A stretch of 64,000 nt of DNA from JAKFEW01 sp036675505. Lineage in GTDB: Bacteria; Cyanobacteriota; Sericytochromatia; S15B-MN24; JAQBPE01. Both the position numbers and the translations under genes were made by a program. The stretch is taken from contig JAKFEW010000139.1 in assembly GCA_036675505.1 (NCBI GenBank), positions 1 through 64,000 on the forward strand. The letters are read 5' to 3'. Below, piece after piece: positions 20,658-29,664 of the stretch; the stretch's first letter is position 1; the number at the start of each line of letters is the position of its first letter. The notes beneath the pieces are model-generated. The model was not told the DNA's origin, did no database searches, and worked only from the letters and a program-made list of their open reading frames with translations.

Positions 20658-21011
20658 ATGGCACTCGATACCCTGAGCATCAAGTTGGCCGCCCTCGCCG
20701 ATCCGACGCGCCGTGCGATCCTGCAGCGGCTCTCGTCCGGCGAGGCCACGGTGACGGAGCTCGCGGCACCCTTCGCCATGGGCATGCCCGCGATCACGAA
20801 GCACCTCAAGGTGCTCGAGAACGCCGGGCTGATCACCCGCGGCCGGAACGCCCAGTACCGGCCGTGTCGACTGGATCCGGGCGGGCTCAAGGAGGTGGAC
20901 CAGTGGCTCCACCTCTACCGCCGCTTCCTCGACGAGAGCTTCGACCGGCTCGACGATTACCTGCGCGACCTGCAAGCGCATCCCGCCCCCGAGAACAGGA
21001 GGACCCCATGA
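20658..21011 (+). CDS. ArsR-family winged-helix regulator
   Basis: 117 residues, ATG 2 bp after the inverted repeat described at 20611-20656. The winged helix-turn-helix is clear: LADPTRRAILQRLSSGEATVTELAAPF then MPAITKHLKVLENAGLITRG (about 10-60). There are no cysteine metal-binding motifs, so it belongs to the non-metal group often paired with AHSA1/SRPBCC genes. Its stop overlaps the next ATG (ATGA), which fixes the pair as an operon. It likely represses its own operon. The inducer is unknown. Confidence 0.92.
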   Translation: MALDTLSIKLAALADPTRRAILQRLSSGEATVTELAAPFAMGMPAITKHLKVLENAGLITRGRNAQYRPCRLDPGGLKEVDQWLHLYRRFLDESFDRLDDYLRDLQAHPAPENRRTP

Positions 21012-21970
21012 CCGAAGCCACCCAGAACCCCGCCGTGGAGGCCGATCGCACGATGGTGCTCGAGCGCGTCTTCGATGCGCCGCGCGCGCTGGTCTACAAG
21101 GCCTGGACCGACCCCGCGCACCTGCCCCACTGGTTCGGCCCGAAGGGCTTCACCATCACCACCCATGCGATCGACGTGCGGCCCGGCGGCGCGTGGCACT
21201 TCATCATGCACGGCCCGAACGGCCAGGACTTCCCCAACTTCATGCGCTTCCTGGAGGTCGTCGAGGGCGAGCGGCTCGTCGTCGACCACGGCGAATCGCC
21301 GGACGGCGCCCCCCACTTCCGCACGACGATCACGTTCGAGGACGAGGGCGGCAAGACGCGCCTGCGCCAGCAATCGGTCTTCCCCACCGTCGAGGCCCTG
21401 GAGACCGTGAAGGGCTTCGGCGCCTTCGAACTCGGCCATCAGACCCTCGACAAGCTGGGCGAGCGCCTCAAGACGATGGGCCTCAGCATCACGCGCACCT
21501 TCGACGCGCCGCGCGAGCTGGTTTACCAGGCGTGGTCGGAGCCCGAGCGGTTCGCGAAGTGGTGGGGCCCGACGGGCTTCGACCTCGAAGTGAAGCAGGC
21601 GGAGTTCCGGCCGGGCGGCGTTTTCCACTACCGCATGCACAACGCGCAGGGCAACGAGATGTGGGGCAAGTTCGTCTACGTGGAAACAACCGCGCCCGAG
21701 CGGATCGTGTACATCAGCTCGTTCTCGGACCCCGCGGGCGACGTCCAGCGCGCGCCGTTCTCCAAGGAGTTCAAGGATTTCCCGCTCGAAATCTACAACG
21801 TCGTGACCTTCACGGCGCGCGACGGCAAGACGATCATCAACATCGCGGGCGGTCCGCTCAACGCGTCGGCAGCCGAGTGGGCATTCTACGAGGGCATGTA
21901 CGCCTCGATGCAGCAGGGCTTCAAGGGCACCCTCGACCAGCTGGAGGCCTACCTGGCGCAAGCCCGGTAG
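21008..21970 (+). CDS. tandem AHSA1/SRPBCC domain protein
   Basis: 320 residues made of two START-like AHSA1 domains in one chain. Domain 1 (about 15-158) begins RVFDAPRALVYKAWTDPAHLPHWFGP, and domain 2 (about 160-318) begins RTFDAPRELVYQAWSEPERFAKWWGP. Both keep PGGAWHF/PGGVFHY and the long C-terminal helix. Single-domain versions (about 150 residues) are usual, so this looks like fusion of two neighbouring genes. The helix-grip fold binds hydrophobic ligands, and this one may remove or sense the inducer of the upstream ArsR protein. Confidence 0.9.
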   Translation: MTEATQNPAVEADRTMVLERVFDAPRALVYKAWTDPAHLPHWFGPKGFTITTHAIDVRPGGAWHFIMHGPNGQDFPNFMRFLEVVEGERLVVDHGESPDGAPHFRTTITFEDEGGKTRLRQQSVFPTVEALETVKGFGAFELGHQTLDKLGERLKTMGLSITRTFDAPRELVYQAWSEPERFAKWWGPTGFDLEVKQAEFRPGGVFHYRMHNAQGNEMWGKFVYVETTAPERIVYISSFSDPAGDVQRAPFSKEFKDFPLEIYNVVTFTARDGKTIINIAGGPLNASAAEWAFYEGMYASMQQGFKGTLDQLEAYLAQAR

Positions 21971-22029
21971 TCCTTTCCACCCCGGGACGGGGAAGAATGC
22001 CGCATGACGACCATTCTGCGAGGTGTGCC

Positions 22030-22473
22030 ATGACTGCCCCCGTCCCGCCCCCCGAATTCACCCCCGAGCGCGCGGCGTCCTACGTCGAAGCGACGCTGCC
22101 CGAGCTGCTCGCGCGCGCATCGCGCCAGCTCGGCGAGCCCGGCGCGGATGGCACCGTCGAGCCCGAGCCCAGCGCCGGCGCCGCGCGACTCGCGCTGCTC
22201 AGCGCCGCCGAGGTGCTCGACGGGCTCGCGTCGGTGCTCCCGATCGACGTCTCGCTGCCGCATCGCGCGGCGCTCGCGCGGCTACAGCAGCTGTTCGCGG
22301 CCCGGCATCCGAACATGCCGCTCGCGATGCCCAGACGTGACCGCCCCGCGACCTACGCCGAACGGGTGTCGGACGCCTGGGACGAGGGCGTAGCGGCCGC
22401 GCACCAGCCGCCTGCCCCGGCGGCTACCGCACCTGACGCAGGCTTGCCGTCGCGCGGCAGCGCGCTCGACTGA
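22030..22473 (+). CDS. hypothetical protein
   Basis: 147 residues from ATG 22030 (an ATG at 22004 is possible). The protein is hydrophilic and alanine/proline-rich with two amphipathic helices (AASYVEATLPELLARASRQLG and AALARLQQLFAARHP) and a disordered proline-rich tail. There is no signal peptide and no recognised family. It stands 59 bp after the AHSA1 gene and converges on the next minus-strand gene. Confidence 0.5.
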   Translation: MTAPVPPPEFTPERAASYVEATLPELLARASRQLGEPGADGTVEPEPSAGAARLALLSAAEVLDGLASVLPIDVSLPHRAALARLQQLFAARHPNMPLAMPRRDRPATYAERVSDAWDEGVAAAHQPPAPAATAPDAGLPSRGSALD

Positions 22474-22491
22474 GGCGCAGGTCGCCGCCGC

Positions 22492-25188
22492 TCACTTCTT
22501 CGCGTGCTTCTTGCCGACGGACTTGAGCGTCTCGTTCCACTGGTCCTTCTCGATGTCCTCCTCGATCGTCCGGCCCAGCGTGAGCTTGGCGCCGAAGCCC
22601 GCGATCTCGCCGCCGAGCTCCACCTTGGACGTGTCCTTGGCCGTGATGTCGTCGACCACCAGGTTCTTGCTGGTTGCGGCGTTGCTCGCGTCGCTGAGCA
22701 CCTGGCCCGCGATCTCCAGCGGGTTCTTGTCGCGGAACGCGTCGAGGCCGTTGTACTTGCGCGTGACCGTGATCGTGCTGTCCTTCGAGAGCTGCGCGAG
22801 CACGGTGGAGTCCACGCGGCCGGCCAGGTCGGTGCGGCCGAGGCCCGCGAACTCTTCCTTCGTAAAGGACTCGCTGACCTTGACGTCCTTGATCTGGTGG
22901 TCCTTGTCCAGCACGAGCGCGACCTTGCGGTTGTACTGCGCGCCGGCGGCCACGCCCAGGCCGCCGATCGTGCTGGCGCCGGCCTTCGCCATGGCCTTCG
23001 CTTGCAGGTAGACCGTGGTCTCGCCGGTCTTGAAGTTGTGCTCGACGCCCACGGACACGTCGCCGCCCACCGCGGCCTGGATGCCCGCCACGTTGATCTC
23101 GCCGTTGTCGAGCGCGAGGCCGATGCCGGCCTTGAGGCCCTTGTCCTTGAGGGTCTTGGGGTCCTCGACGCCTTCCGGCTTGGGCTTCGCAGGCACCTTG
23201 GGCTTCTCGCCGGCCTTGTAGATCGCGTTTTGCTGATCCTTCACCGCGCCCGCCTTGGCGTTCGCCTCGACGCTCGCCTGGGCGTACGCGCCGCCCTCCA
23301 CGCGCAGGGTCTCCAGGTGGCGGCCGAAGCTCGCGATCGCCCGGGCCTCGTCGGGCATGTTCGTGGCCGCGAGGATCGGCCCGATGCCCGGCACCATCGC
23401 CTTCAAGCCCGTCTCGGCCGTTTCCTTGAAGAGCCCGGTCATGTCTTCGATGGCCTGGGGATCGGTGGCGTCGAAGGAGAACGTCAGCTCGGCCTGGCCG
23501 CGCACGCCGGCCTCGAGCTTCGCGCCGCCGCCCACGCCCGCGCCGACTTCACCCTGAGCGCCCTTGACCATCACGTCCTTGTTCAGCGCCTTGCCGAACT
23601 TGGCCTCGAGGCCGAGGCCCGCGCGCGCGTCGGCCAGCACGTGCACCTCCAGGTTGGTCTGCGGCACGCCGTTCACCGGCGGCAAGGGCACGCCGTTCTC
23701 GCCGAGCTTGGGCACGCGCTTGATCTCCATCTGCGCGCCGCCGCCCAACACCACGCCCGCGATCTTGGCCTGCGCGTCCAGGCGGACGAAGGCGGATTCG
23801 CCGACTTCGAGCCGGTTCGTGACCAGGTCGCCGATGATGCCCGTCTTCTCGGCCTTGAAGGTGTCGGTGTCCTCGCCCAGCGCCGAGTGGTCGAGCGCGG
23901 GGTCGACCACCTTGTCGTAGAAGAACTCGGCGGCCTTCTTCGCGATGTCGCCGACCTTGTCTTTGACGAAGCCGACGATGTCGCCCACCTTGTCCGCGAT
24001 CCAGCCCGCGGCGTCCTTGAACCAGCCGCCGACGGTGCCGAGGATGCCGCCCCCGCCAGTCTTGCAGTGGTCCTCGATCATGCCCTTGTTCTGCTCGAGG
24101 GTGCTGGCGGTGGCGGCGGCGACCACGTTCGGGTCGAGGCCCATCCCGGCCAGGCCGAGCATCTCGTCCTGGAACTTGCCGAAAGCACGTTCCGTGCCGT
24201 CCTTGCCCTTGTCCTCGCTGTCGAGGCTCTTCTTCAAGATCGACTTGCCCCAGTCCGCGACCACCTTGTCGAACTGGGCTTTCGCGGCGGGATCGCCGCC
24301 CTGCTGCAATGGGCCGACGAGGCGCAGGAGGTCGGGGTTGGCCTTGATCGCGTCGTAGCTGAGGGGGTTGTCGCCCTTGCCGTCGGTGGCGTCGCCGAGC
24401 AGCCGTGCGCCCACCTTGTCGAGCGCGGCGTCGAGCGCCGGGTCTTGCTTGGCGCGCAGCGCGAGCAGGTTCCGGGTCATGTCCGCGGGGTATTTGGTGA
24501 GGTCCGGCTCGGCCTGCAGCTGGCTTGCGAGCGCCCGCGGATCGATCTTCCCGGCGAGGCCCAACGCAGCCTGCTTCAGCGTCCCGGCGACGGGCGACTC
24601 GTTGATGCCGGCGACGTCGCGCACGGCGTCGGTCAGCTCCTTCGGGCGGCTGAGCAGCGCGGCCTGGGCGTTGGCGCGCACCGCGGGATCGGTGCTCGCC
24701 AGGTCGCGCTGGAAGCCCGCCAGCTTCTCAGCGCCGGCGTTGGCGCTGCGGATGCGGTCCGTGAGCGCGCGGACCGCCGCGAGCTGCGCGTGCACGGCGG
24801 GGTCGGTGCTCACGTCGGTCTGGGCCTGCAGCCGGAAAGCCTTGGCGCTCAGGGCCTTGAGGTCTTCGGGCGTCTTGGCGCCCTTGAGGCCCTCGGCGAG
24901 CGCCTCGGTGTCCCGCTTCACGCCCGCCGGCGTCGTGGGGCCCGCGGCCGCGGCCACCACGCGCTCGGTGATGTTGCCGAGCCAGCCGCCCTTGTGGTCG
25001 AGCGGCTGGGTCTCCGGCTTCTGCGTGCTCGCGGTCTCGATCTGGGACCTGAGCGCCGCTTCGGCTTGCGCCTGGCGTTGGGCCGCCTTCGCGGCTTGCT
25101 CGGCGGCGCGGCGCTGGGCCTCTTCCGCGGCCTTGCGCGCGGCGTCCTTGGAGCCGACCAGGCCGCCGCCCGAATTGTTCAACGTCAC
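22492..25188 (-). CDS. 898-residue protein of unknown function with amphipathic core and Gly-rich beta region
   Basis: The GTG at 25188 follows GAGGGACGAG; earlier in-frame starts lack a good site. Parts in order: a Lys/Ala/Gln-rich coiled-coil (about 12-50), a helical region to about 370, an amphipathic/hydrophobic stretch (GILGTVGGWFKDAAGWIADK... about 380-430), then a beta-type segment. That segment has many alternating Gly/Ala strands (GEVGAGVGGGAKLEAGVRGQ, GIQAAVGGDVSVGVEHNFKTG), as in barrel or toxin-like repeats. The C-terminus is lysine-rich (KKHAKK). There is no signal peptide. I recognise no family. Composition suggests membrane interaction or assembly outside the cytosol, but this is inference. 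Confidence 0.7.
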   Translation of the reverse strand: MTLNNSGGGLVGSKDAARKAAEEAQRRAAEQAAKAAQRQAQAEAALRSQIETASTQKPETQPLDHKGGWLGNITERVVAAAAGPTTPAGVKRDTEALAEGLKGAKTPEDLKALSAKAFRLQAQTDVSTDPAVHAQLAAVRALTDRIRSANAGAEKLAGFQRDLASTDPAVRANAQAALLSRPKELTDAVRDVAGINESPVAGTLKQAALGLAGKIDPRALASQLQAEPDLTKYPADMTRNLLALRAKQDPALDAALDKVGARLLGDATDGKGDNPLSYDAIKANPDLLRLVGPLQQGGDPAAKAQFDKVVADWGKSILKKSLDSEDKGKDGTERAFGKFQDEMLGLAGMGLDPNVVAAATASTLEQNKGMIEDHCKTGGGGILGTVGGWFKDAAGWIADKVGDIVGFVKDKVGDIAKKAAEFFYDKVVDPALDHSALGEDTDTFKAEKTGIIGDLVTNRLEVGESAFVRLDAQAKIAGVVLGGGAQMEIKRVPKLGENGVPLPPVNGVPQTNLEVHVLADARAGLGLEAKFGKALNKDVMVKGAQGEVGAGVGGGAKLEAGVRGQAELTFSFDATDPQAIEDMTGLFKETAETGLKAMVPGIGPILAATNMPDEARAIASFGRHLETLRVEGGAYAQASVEANAKAGAVKDQQNAIYKAGEKPKVPAKPKPEGVEDPKTLKDKGLKAGIGLALDNGEINVAGIQAAVGGDVSVGVEHNFKTGETTVYLQAKAMAKAGASTIGGLGVAAGAQYNRKVALVLDKDHQIKDVKVSESFTKEEFAGLGRTDLAGRVDSTVLAQLSKDSTITVTRKYNGLDAFRDKNPLEIAGQVLSDASNAATSKNLVVDDITAKDTSKVELGGEIAGFGAKLTLGRTIEEDIEKDQWNETLKSVGKKHAKK

Positions 25189-25343
25189 GTCTCGTCCCTC
25201 GCCACCCCGGCCCCCGGCCGCACCCCACCGCGCTTTGCGCCCCATGTGCTCTTATGCCCGCGGCCCGTTTCACGTGTGGCATTTATTCAAGATTTGATGG
25301 ATGAAGGCACTCCGGGCAACCGTGCGTTGAGCTGCCCTTAACC

Positions 25344-26369
25344 TCAGCTCGCGCCTGGATCGATCAGCAGGCCGCGCAGCGCTTCGAGCGCCTCGTTGAG
25401 ATCGCCGGTGGTCGCGGCCACGGGTGGCAGGGCGAGCCGGCCCACGGTGGTGCCGGGTGGCGGCTTCACCGGACCGGTCGCGGGTCGCCCAGGCAGCGGC
25501 GCGAGCTTCACCCGCAGGGGCGCGCTGCTCGTGCCGAGCGGCTGGGTGGCTTGCTGCTCGGACTTCTTCGGCTCGGGCCGCGTCGGCAGCGCCGGCGGGG
25601 TGAACGTGGCGAGGCGTGGCCGCGGCGCGGCGGCCGGCCCGTGCGCGGGCAGGCCCTGGGCCTGGATCAACGCTTCGGCGCGCGCCAGGCCCGCCGCGGC
25701 TTGCTCGGCCCAGCCGGGCCGCGTGGCGAGCACGCGGTAGCAGGCGCGGGCCTCCCGCGCGTCGGCGGGCGTTTCGAGCAAGGGGGCCGCGCCAGCGTAG
25801 GCGATCCAGCAGGTGGGGTCCAGGCGCAGCGCTTCGTCGTACGCGCCGAGGGCCTGCGCGGTGTCGCCGAGCGCCGCGAAGGCATCACCCAGGCGCGCCA
25901 ACACGCGCGGGTCGCCGGGCGCGAGGCTGTTGGCCAGCGCGAAGTCGCGCGCGGCCTGCGCGACGTTGCCCGAGCGCCGGGTGATCTCGCCGCGCAGCGC
26001 CAGGCCGGGCGCGTAGGTGGGGCACAGCTTGAGCACGTAGTGCAGCTGCATCGCGGCGCGCTTGAGGTCGCCCGCGCGCACCAGCGCCTCGGCCAGGTAG
26101 AACCGCGCGGCCTCGCTGCGGGTGTCGGCCCGCGTGGCCATGTCGAGCGCCTGGATCGCGGCGTCTGCGCGGCCGAGCGCGTTGAGCGCGTGGGCCTTCC
26201 AGATGTAGGCCTCGACGTCCTCGGTGGGGAGGCCGTCGACCTCGTCGATGGCCTCCCGAAAGCGCGCTTCAGCGCCGCGCGCGTCGCCGCGCGCGGCCAG
26301 CCGCCGACCTTCGGTCACCAGCTCCGCGATTCGTGCCAGGGGCACGTTCTCCGTGGGTTCCACGCGCAT
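25344..26369 (-). CDS. tetratricopeptide-repeat protein
   Basis: 341 residues from the ATG at 26369 (weak AGGG site upstream). About six TPR-like helix pairs cover residues 10-225, for example AYIWKAHALNALGRADAAIQAL, ARLGDAFAALGDTAQALGAYDEALRLDP. A proline-rich linker of about 80 residues follows, and a short C-terminal helix (LNEALEALRGLLIDPGAS). No signal peptide, so it is probably a cytosolic scaffold. Partners are unknown. The upstream gene on the same strand (membrane protein, ending 26411) is 41 bp away, suggesting an operon. Confidence 0.8.
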   Translation of the reverse strand: MRVEPTENVPLARIAELVTEGRRLAARGDARGAEARFREAIDEVDGLPTEDVEAYIWKAHALNALGRADAAIQALDMATRADTRSEAARFYLAEALVRAGDLKRAAMQLHYVLKLCPTYAPGLALRGEITRRSGNVAQAARDFALANSLAPGDPRVLARLGDAFAALGDTAQALGAYDEALRLDPTCWIAYAGAAPLLETPADAREARACYRVLATRPGWAEQAAAGLARAEALIQAQGLPAHGPAAAPRPRLATFTPPALPTRPEPKKSEQQATQPLGTSSAPLRVKLAPLPGRPATGPVKPPPGTTVGRLALPPVAATTGDLNEALEALRGLLIDPGAS

Positions 26370-26410
26370 GTCGTACCCTGCGCGCGGACCCGCGCCACGG
26401 CCAACCGGGG

Positions 26411-27049
26411 TCACCGCCGCGTGAAGAATGGCACCAGGAAGACGGCCGTCACCACCAGGGCGATGACCCCCATGAACAGGAAGGCCGGCAGCGCGACCCG
26501 CGCGAACTTCGACGCCGGGTTCGGCGCAGGCCAGGCGGGCTCCCAGAAGGCGAAAAACTGCCCGCGCGCCTCGGTCCAGTCCAGGTTCCAGAAGAGGCCG
26601 CCCGCGAGGTAGAGCGTGGAGGAGGCGATCAGGTTCGCGAGCCACATCACCGGGTATTCGCCAAACTTGAAAAACAACCAGAGATCGTAACTCCAGCTGG
26701 CCGAGAATAGCTGCAAGCTCAGGGCGATGTACGCGTGGGCGAGGGGCAGCTGCTTCTTCCAGGCCTTGTAGTAGACCCCGACCGCCCAGGGGGCCGTGAG
26801 GTAGGTGAGGATCGACATGAAGGCCGCGTCGACGTAGTCCCAGGTGAAATCCCCGGTATAGGGGGCGATGACCGTCAGGCCGACCGCGGCCAGGAGGAAG
26901 GTCGCCACCTTCCAGGGCTGGAGCAGAAACTGCCGATAGGCGGGCTGGAACAGCCCGAGCGTGGCGCGGTCCCGGATCGCCAGCGCCGCGGCCACCAGGC
27001 ACAGGGTGGCCCAGCACGCGATGTACAGGTAAGCGGTGGATAAGTGCAT
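26411..27049 (-). CDS. polytopic membrane protein of unknown function
   Basis: 212 residues with about six membrane segments: LYIACWATLCLVAAALAI, VATFLLAAVGLTVIAP, a segment around VDAAFMSILTYLTAPWAVGV, AYIALSLQLFSASWS, MWLANLIASSTLYLAGGLFW, and ALPAFLFMGVIALVVTAVFL. Aromatic-rich loops (WSYDLWLFFKFGEYP) stand out. No family is recognised. It is divergent from the phosphoesterase gene at 27157. The AT-rich 107 bp between them holds a CATAAT on the minus strand and a TATAAG on the plus strand. Confidence 0.75.
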   Translation of the reverse strand: MHLSTAYLYIACWATLCLVAAALAIRDRATLGLFQPAYRQFLLQPWKVATFLLAAVGLTVIAPYTGDFTWDYVDAAFMSILTYLTAPWAVGVYYKAWKKQLPLAHAYIALSLQLFSASWSYDLWLFFKFGEYPVMWLANLIASSTLYLAGGLFWNLDWTEARGQFFAFWEPAWPAPNPASKFARVALPAFLFMGVIALVVTAVFLVPFFTRR

Positions 27050-27100
27050 GCGGACGTCCTCGATCGCGTTAGGGAAAGATTATGACTTCGTTAATCCGGA

Positions 27101-27106
27101 TATAAG
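27101..27106 (+). promoter_or_regulatory. putative -10 TATAAG in a divergent promoter region
   Basis: TATAAG lies about 50 nt before the start at 27157, in an AT-rich patch unlike its surroundings. On the minus strand CATAAT (27084-27079) is placed about 30 nt before the gene starting at 27049. Confidence 0.35.
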
Positions 27107-27156
27107 AAAGTTTCGGGGACCGTCAGCCAACAACCGACCCGGGAGGAACGGAGTTG

Positions 27157-28269
27157 GTGGCTTTCAACGTACCCTTGCCGGGCGGCGCCTATTTCCAGGG
27201 CGGCTACGCGCCCCCCTACAGCGGCGCCCCGGCGCCGCTGCCGCTCGATGCCCAGCTCACGCAGCTGCAACTGCAGCTCCGGGGTATCGAGGCCCAGCTC
27301 AACGCCCTCCTGGCAGGCCTGAGCCAGCCCGGCGTCGTCGCGAGCCCGGCCCCCGCCGTGCCGCCGCCCGCCGTCGCCCCGGCCGCGTGGTCGAGCCCGC
27401 TCGACGTTGCCCGGCGGTTCATCGCCTGGATGTCGGGGTGGATCCCCGCGCCGGCCGTCCAGCCCGTCCCTACGCCGCCGGTCGTCCAGCCTGCGCCTGC
27501 GCCGCCGCGCGCGATGACCGACTTCGTGATCAGCTCCTTCAACGTCCTCGGCAGCAGCCACACCAGGCCGGGTGGCAATAAGCCTGGGATGGCCTCGGGG
27601 GTCGCCCGCATCCGTTCGGCGGCCCAGCTGCTCGAGAAACACGACGTCGACGTCGTGGGCTTCCAGGAGTTTCAGGGCGACCAGCTCAAGGAGTTCCTGA
27701 GGGTCGCCGGCAAAAAGTATGCCGTCTACCCGGGCGTCCAGTTGGGCAAGCGGGAGGTCGTGAACTCGATCGCCTGGCGCAAGGACACCTGGGAGATGGT
27801 CAAGCCCGGCCACATCGAGATCCCGTACTTCGGCGGCCAGAAGCGCAAGATGCCCGTGGTGCGGCTGCGCCACAAGGTCACGGGCCAGGAGGCCTACTTC
27901 GCCAACTTCCACAACCCCGCGAGCACGAAGAGCCACCCGAACCAGCAGCACTGGCGCGACCTGGCGACGGCGAAGGAGATCGACCTGGCGAACCGCCTGA
28001 TGCGCGAGACCGGCCTGCCGGTATTCATCACCGGGGACATGAACGAGCGCGAGGAGTACTACGACCGGCTCACGCGCGCCACGCCGATGGTCGCCGCCAA
28101 CGAGGGGCCGGGTGGTCGGGCGCCGCGCAAGATGGCCATCGACTGGATTTTCGGCTCGCCAGGCGTGCGCTTCAGCGGCTATACGGTGGACCGCGGCGCG
28201 CAGGTGAAGCGGACGACCGATCACCCCATGATCGTGAGCCGGGCGCGAATTGGCCCGGGTGTAGGCTGA
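27157..28269 (+). CDS. endonuclease/exonuclease/phosphatase-fold protein
   Basis: 370 residues from GTG 27157 (TTG 27154 possible), after GGGAGG. Residues 1-120 are proline-rich with a short coiled-coil (LDAQLTQLQLQLRGIEAQL) and no signal peptide. From about 122 the EEP fold is clear: DFVISSFNVLG (metal-binding Asn), VDVVGFQEFQ (catalytic Glu), YFANFHNPAS (His/Asn), VFITGDMNE (GDxN), MAIDWIFGS and TTDHPMIVSRARI (final catalytic DH). All key residues are present. Substrate (DNA, RNA, phospholipid or inositol phosphate) cannot be told. Confidence 0.85.
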   Translation: MAFNVPLPGGAYFQGGYAPPYSGAPAPLPLDAQLTQLQLQLRGIEAQLNALLAGLSQPGVVASPAPAVPPPAVAPAAWSSPLDVARRFIAWMSGWIPAPAVQPVPTPPVVQPAPAPPRAMTDFVISSFNVLGSSHTRPGGNKPGMASGVARIRSAAQLLEKHDVDVVGFQEFQGDQLKEFLRVAGKKYAVYPGVQLGKREVVNSIAWRKDTWEMVKPGHIEIPYFGGQKRKMPVVRLRHKVTGQEAYFANFHNPASTKSHPNQQHWRDLATAKEIDLANRLMRETGLPVFITGDMNEREEYYDRLTRATPMVAANEGPGGRAPRKMAIDWIFGSPGVRFSGYTVDRGAQVKRTTDHPMIVSRARIGPGVG

Positions 28270-28270
28270 C

Positions 28271-28290
28271 CGGCGGCCTTCGGACCGCCG
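28271..28290. terminator. hairpin with TTCG loop between convergent genes
   Basis: CGGCGG and CCGCCG arms flank a C(TTCG)G-type loop, with one internal mismatch, in the 25 bp between converging genes. There is no T-run, so terminator function is only likely. Confidence 0.4.
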
Positions 28291-28294
28291 CCGC

Positions 28295-29170
28295 TCATGG
28301 TTGGCCGCCGGCCCGCGCGTAAATCCGGCCGTTGACGGGCTGGACCGGGCGCGCGGTGACCTCGCCGACGATGTGTTTGAAGGTCTCGACCTGGGCTCTG
28401 GACACCGAGGCCGGCGTGGTCAACAACACCCAGGTGATGCCCTCGCTGCACGGCGGCGTGGTGAGCGACCCCGGGTAGGTGACGTAGGTGCGGTCGGCCG
28501 GCAGCGCGGTGCTCGCGTTCACCGTCCCCGTTCCCGTCGCGCTCCCCTTTTCGGCCGGGATGCCGCCCCACCAGGGCGCGAGGAAGGTGTTTTCGTCGCC
28601 CTCCGCCATCAGGACGCCGAGCACGGCGAGCTTGCCGTCGGCCGCCTTGTGGACGAAGTGCGCTTCCATCGCGTATACCTTGCCGTTCAGCTTGTGCTCG
28701 CTCGGCGCGTGGAAGTGGAACTGCGCGAGGTCATAGGTCGAGCCGGCCACGGCCAGGGTGCTGCCGGCGTCGTAGTCGACCTGGATGGTGTGGCCGTTGT
28801 TCACCAAGTTGATCGCGCTGGGCTGGTAGGCGAGCGTGAGCCCGCCGGCCGGTTGCGCCCTGGCCGTGGCCGGCACGTCGATCGGGGTCTGCTGCTGGCC
28901 GGTCTTGCACAGCGCGAACGCCGGCGCCAGATCGCCCCAGTGCGCCGGGCCTTCCTCGCCCTCGTAGGTCCAGTGGACGGCCGCCGCCGGCGTGGGCGAC
29001 GCCGGGGGGGCTTGCGGCACCGCCGGCGCCGCCGTGGACGTGGCCGTGGCCACGCGCGTGGCCGCCGCGGGCCCGACGAACGCGGGCTGCATCGCCGCGG
29101 GCTGCATCGCCGTCGTGCACGCCGACGTTGCCGCGGCGAGGATCAGGACGACCGGGGAGTACTTGGACAT
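28295..29170 (-). CDS. alpha-class carbonic anhydrase, exported
   Basis: 291 residues with an N-terminal export signal that may end in a lipobox (ATSAC). A low-complexity Ala/Pro/Thr linker (about 20-64) precedes the catalytic domain. The zinc ligands are visible as FHFH (His152, His154) and EAHFVH (His171), with PSEH and the conserved TTPPCSEGITW near the end. It hydrates CO2 in the periplasm or at the cell surface. The next gene upstream on the same strand is a small membrane protein 52 bp away. Confidence 0.93.
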   Translation of the reverse strand: MSKYSPVVLILAAATSACTTAMQPAAMQPAFVGPAAATRVATATSTAAPAVPQAPPASPTPAAAVHWTYEGEEGPAHWGDLAPAFALCKTGQQQTPIDVPATARAQPAGGLTLAYQPSAINLVNNGHTIQVDYDAGSTLAVAGSTYDLAQFHFHAPSEHKLNGKVYAMEAHFVHKAADGKLAVLGVLMAEGDENTFLAPWWGGIPAEKGSATGTGTVNASTALPADRTYVTYPGSLTTPPCSEGITWVLLTTPASVSRAQVETFKHIVGEVTARPVQPVNGRIYARAGGQP

Positions 29171-29222
29171 GGATATTCGGTCCTCGGGTGGGTACGTGGG
29201 GGGGCTGGAAATGGAGAGAAGG

Positions 29223-29600
29223 TCAGGGTGCGTTGGTCATCGAGCGCGCCCCGCAGTACGCGGGCCAGGCGAGCCAGAGCGACTGCGCCGTCAACATCGC
29301 CAGCATCGCGGCGAGGTCCGGCTTGCCGCCCAGCATGCTGCCGCAGCTCATGAAGTTCACCATGATGATGGCCATTCCCAGCCAGAAGTAGGGCACCCGT
29401 GTGAGCTGCCGAAATCCCAGCTGATTGCGGGGGAGGAACGAGCCCAGCACCAACGTCGGCGCGTTCAAGCCGAAGAAGTATACCGGCATCAACGCGTCGT
29501 TCATGGACCCGAGGTCCGGATGGAGCACGCGCAGCACGAGGTGGGCCGCTACCAGGGTCCACAGCCAGGCCCAGGAGAGTATGCTCAGAAACGGTCGCAT
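29223..29600 (-). CDS. small polytopic membrane protein
   Basis: 125 residues with three or four hydrophobic segments (FLSILSWAWLWTLVAAHLVL, MPVYFFGLNAPTLVLGSFL, PYFWLGMAIIMVNFMSCGSM, LAAMLAMLTAQSLWLAW). No family is recognised. GATAAT (29611-29606) ends 6 nt before the ATG, so the mRNA is probably leaderless. It reads toward the carbonic anhydrase gene and may be co-transcribed with it. Confidence 0.7.
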   Translation of the reverse strand: MRPFLSILSWAWLWTLVAAHLVLRVLHPDLGSMNDALMPVYFFGLNAPTLVLGSFLPRNQLGFRQLTRVPYFWLGMAIIMVNFMSCGSMLGGKPDLAAMLAMLTAQSLWLAWPAYCGARSMTNAP

Positions 29601-29664
29601 GGTTCATTATCCCACCTTTTGCGCCCAGGAGGCCGTCGCCGCACACGCAGGGGCCCCATTGGGG

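Noticed and set aside
22504..25341. 945-codon open frame on the plus strand
   Set aside because: Antisense shadow of the 898-residue gene, with Leu/Arg/His-rich composition and no plausible domain.
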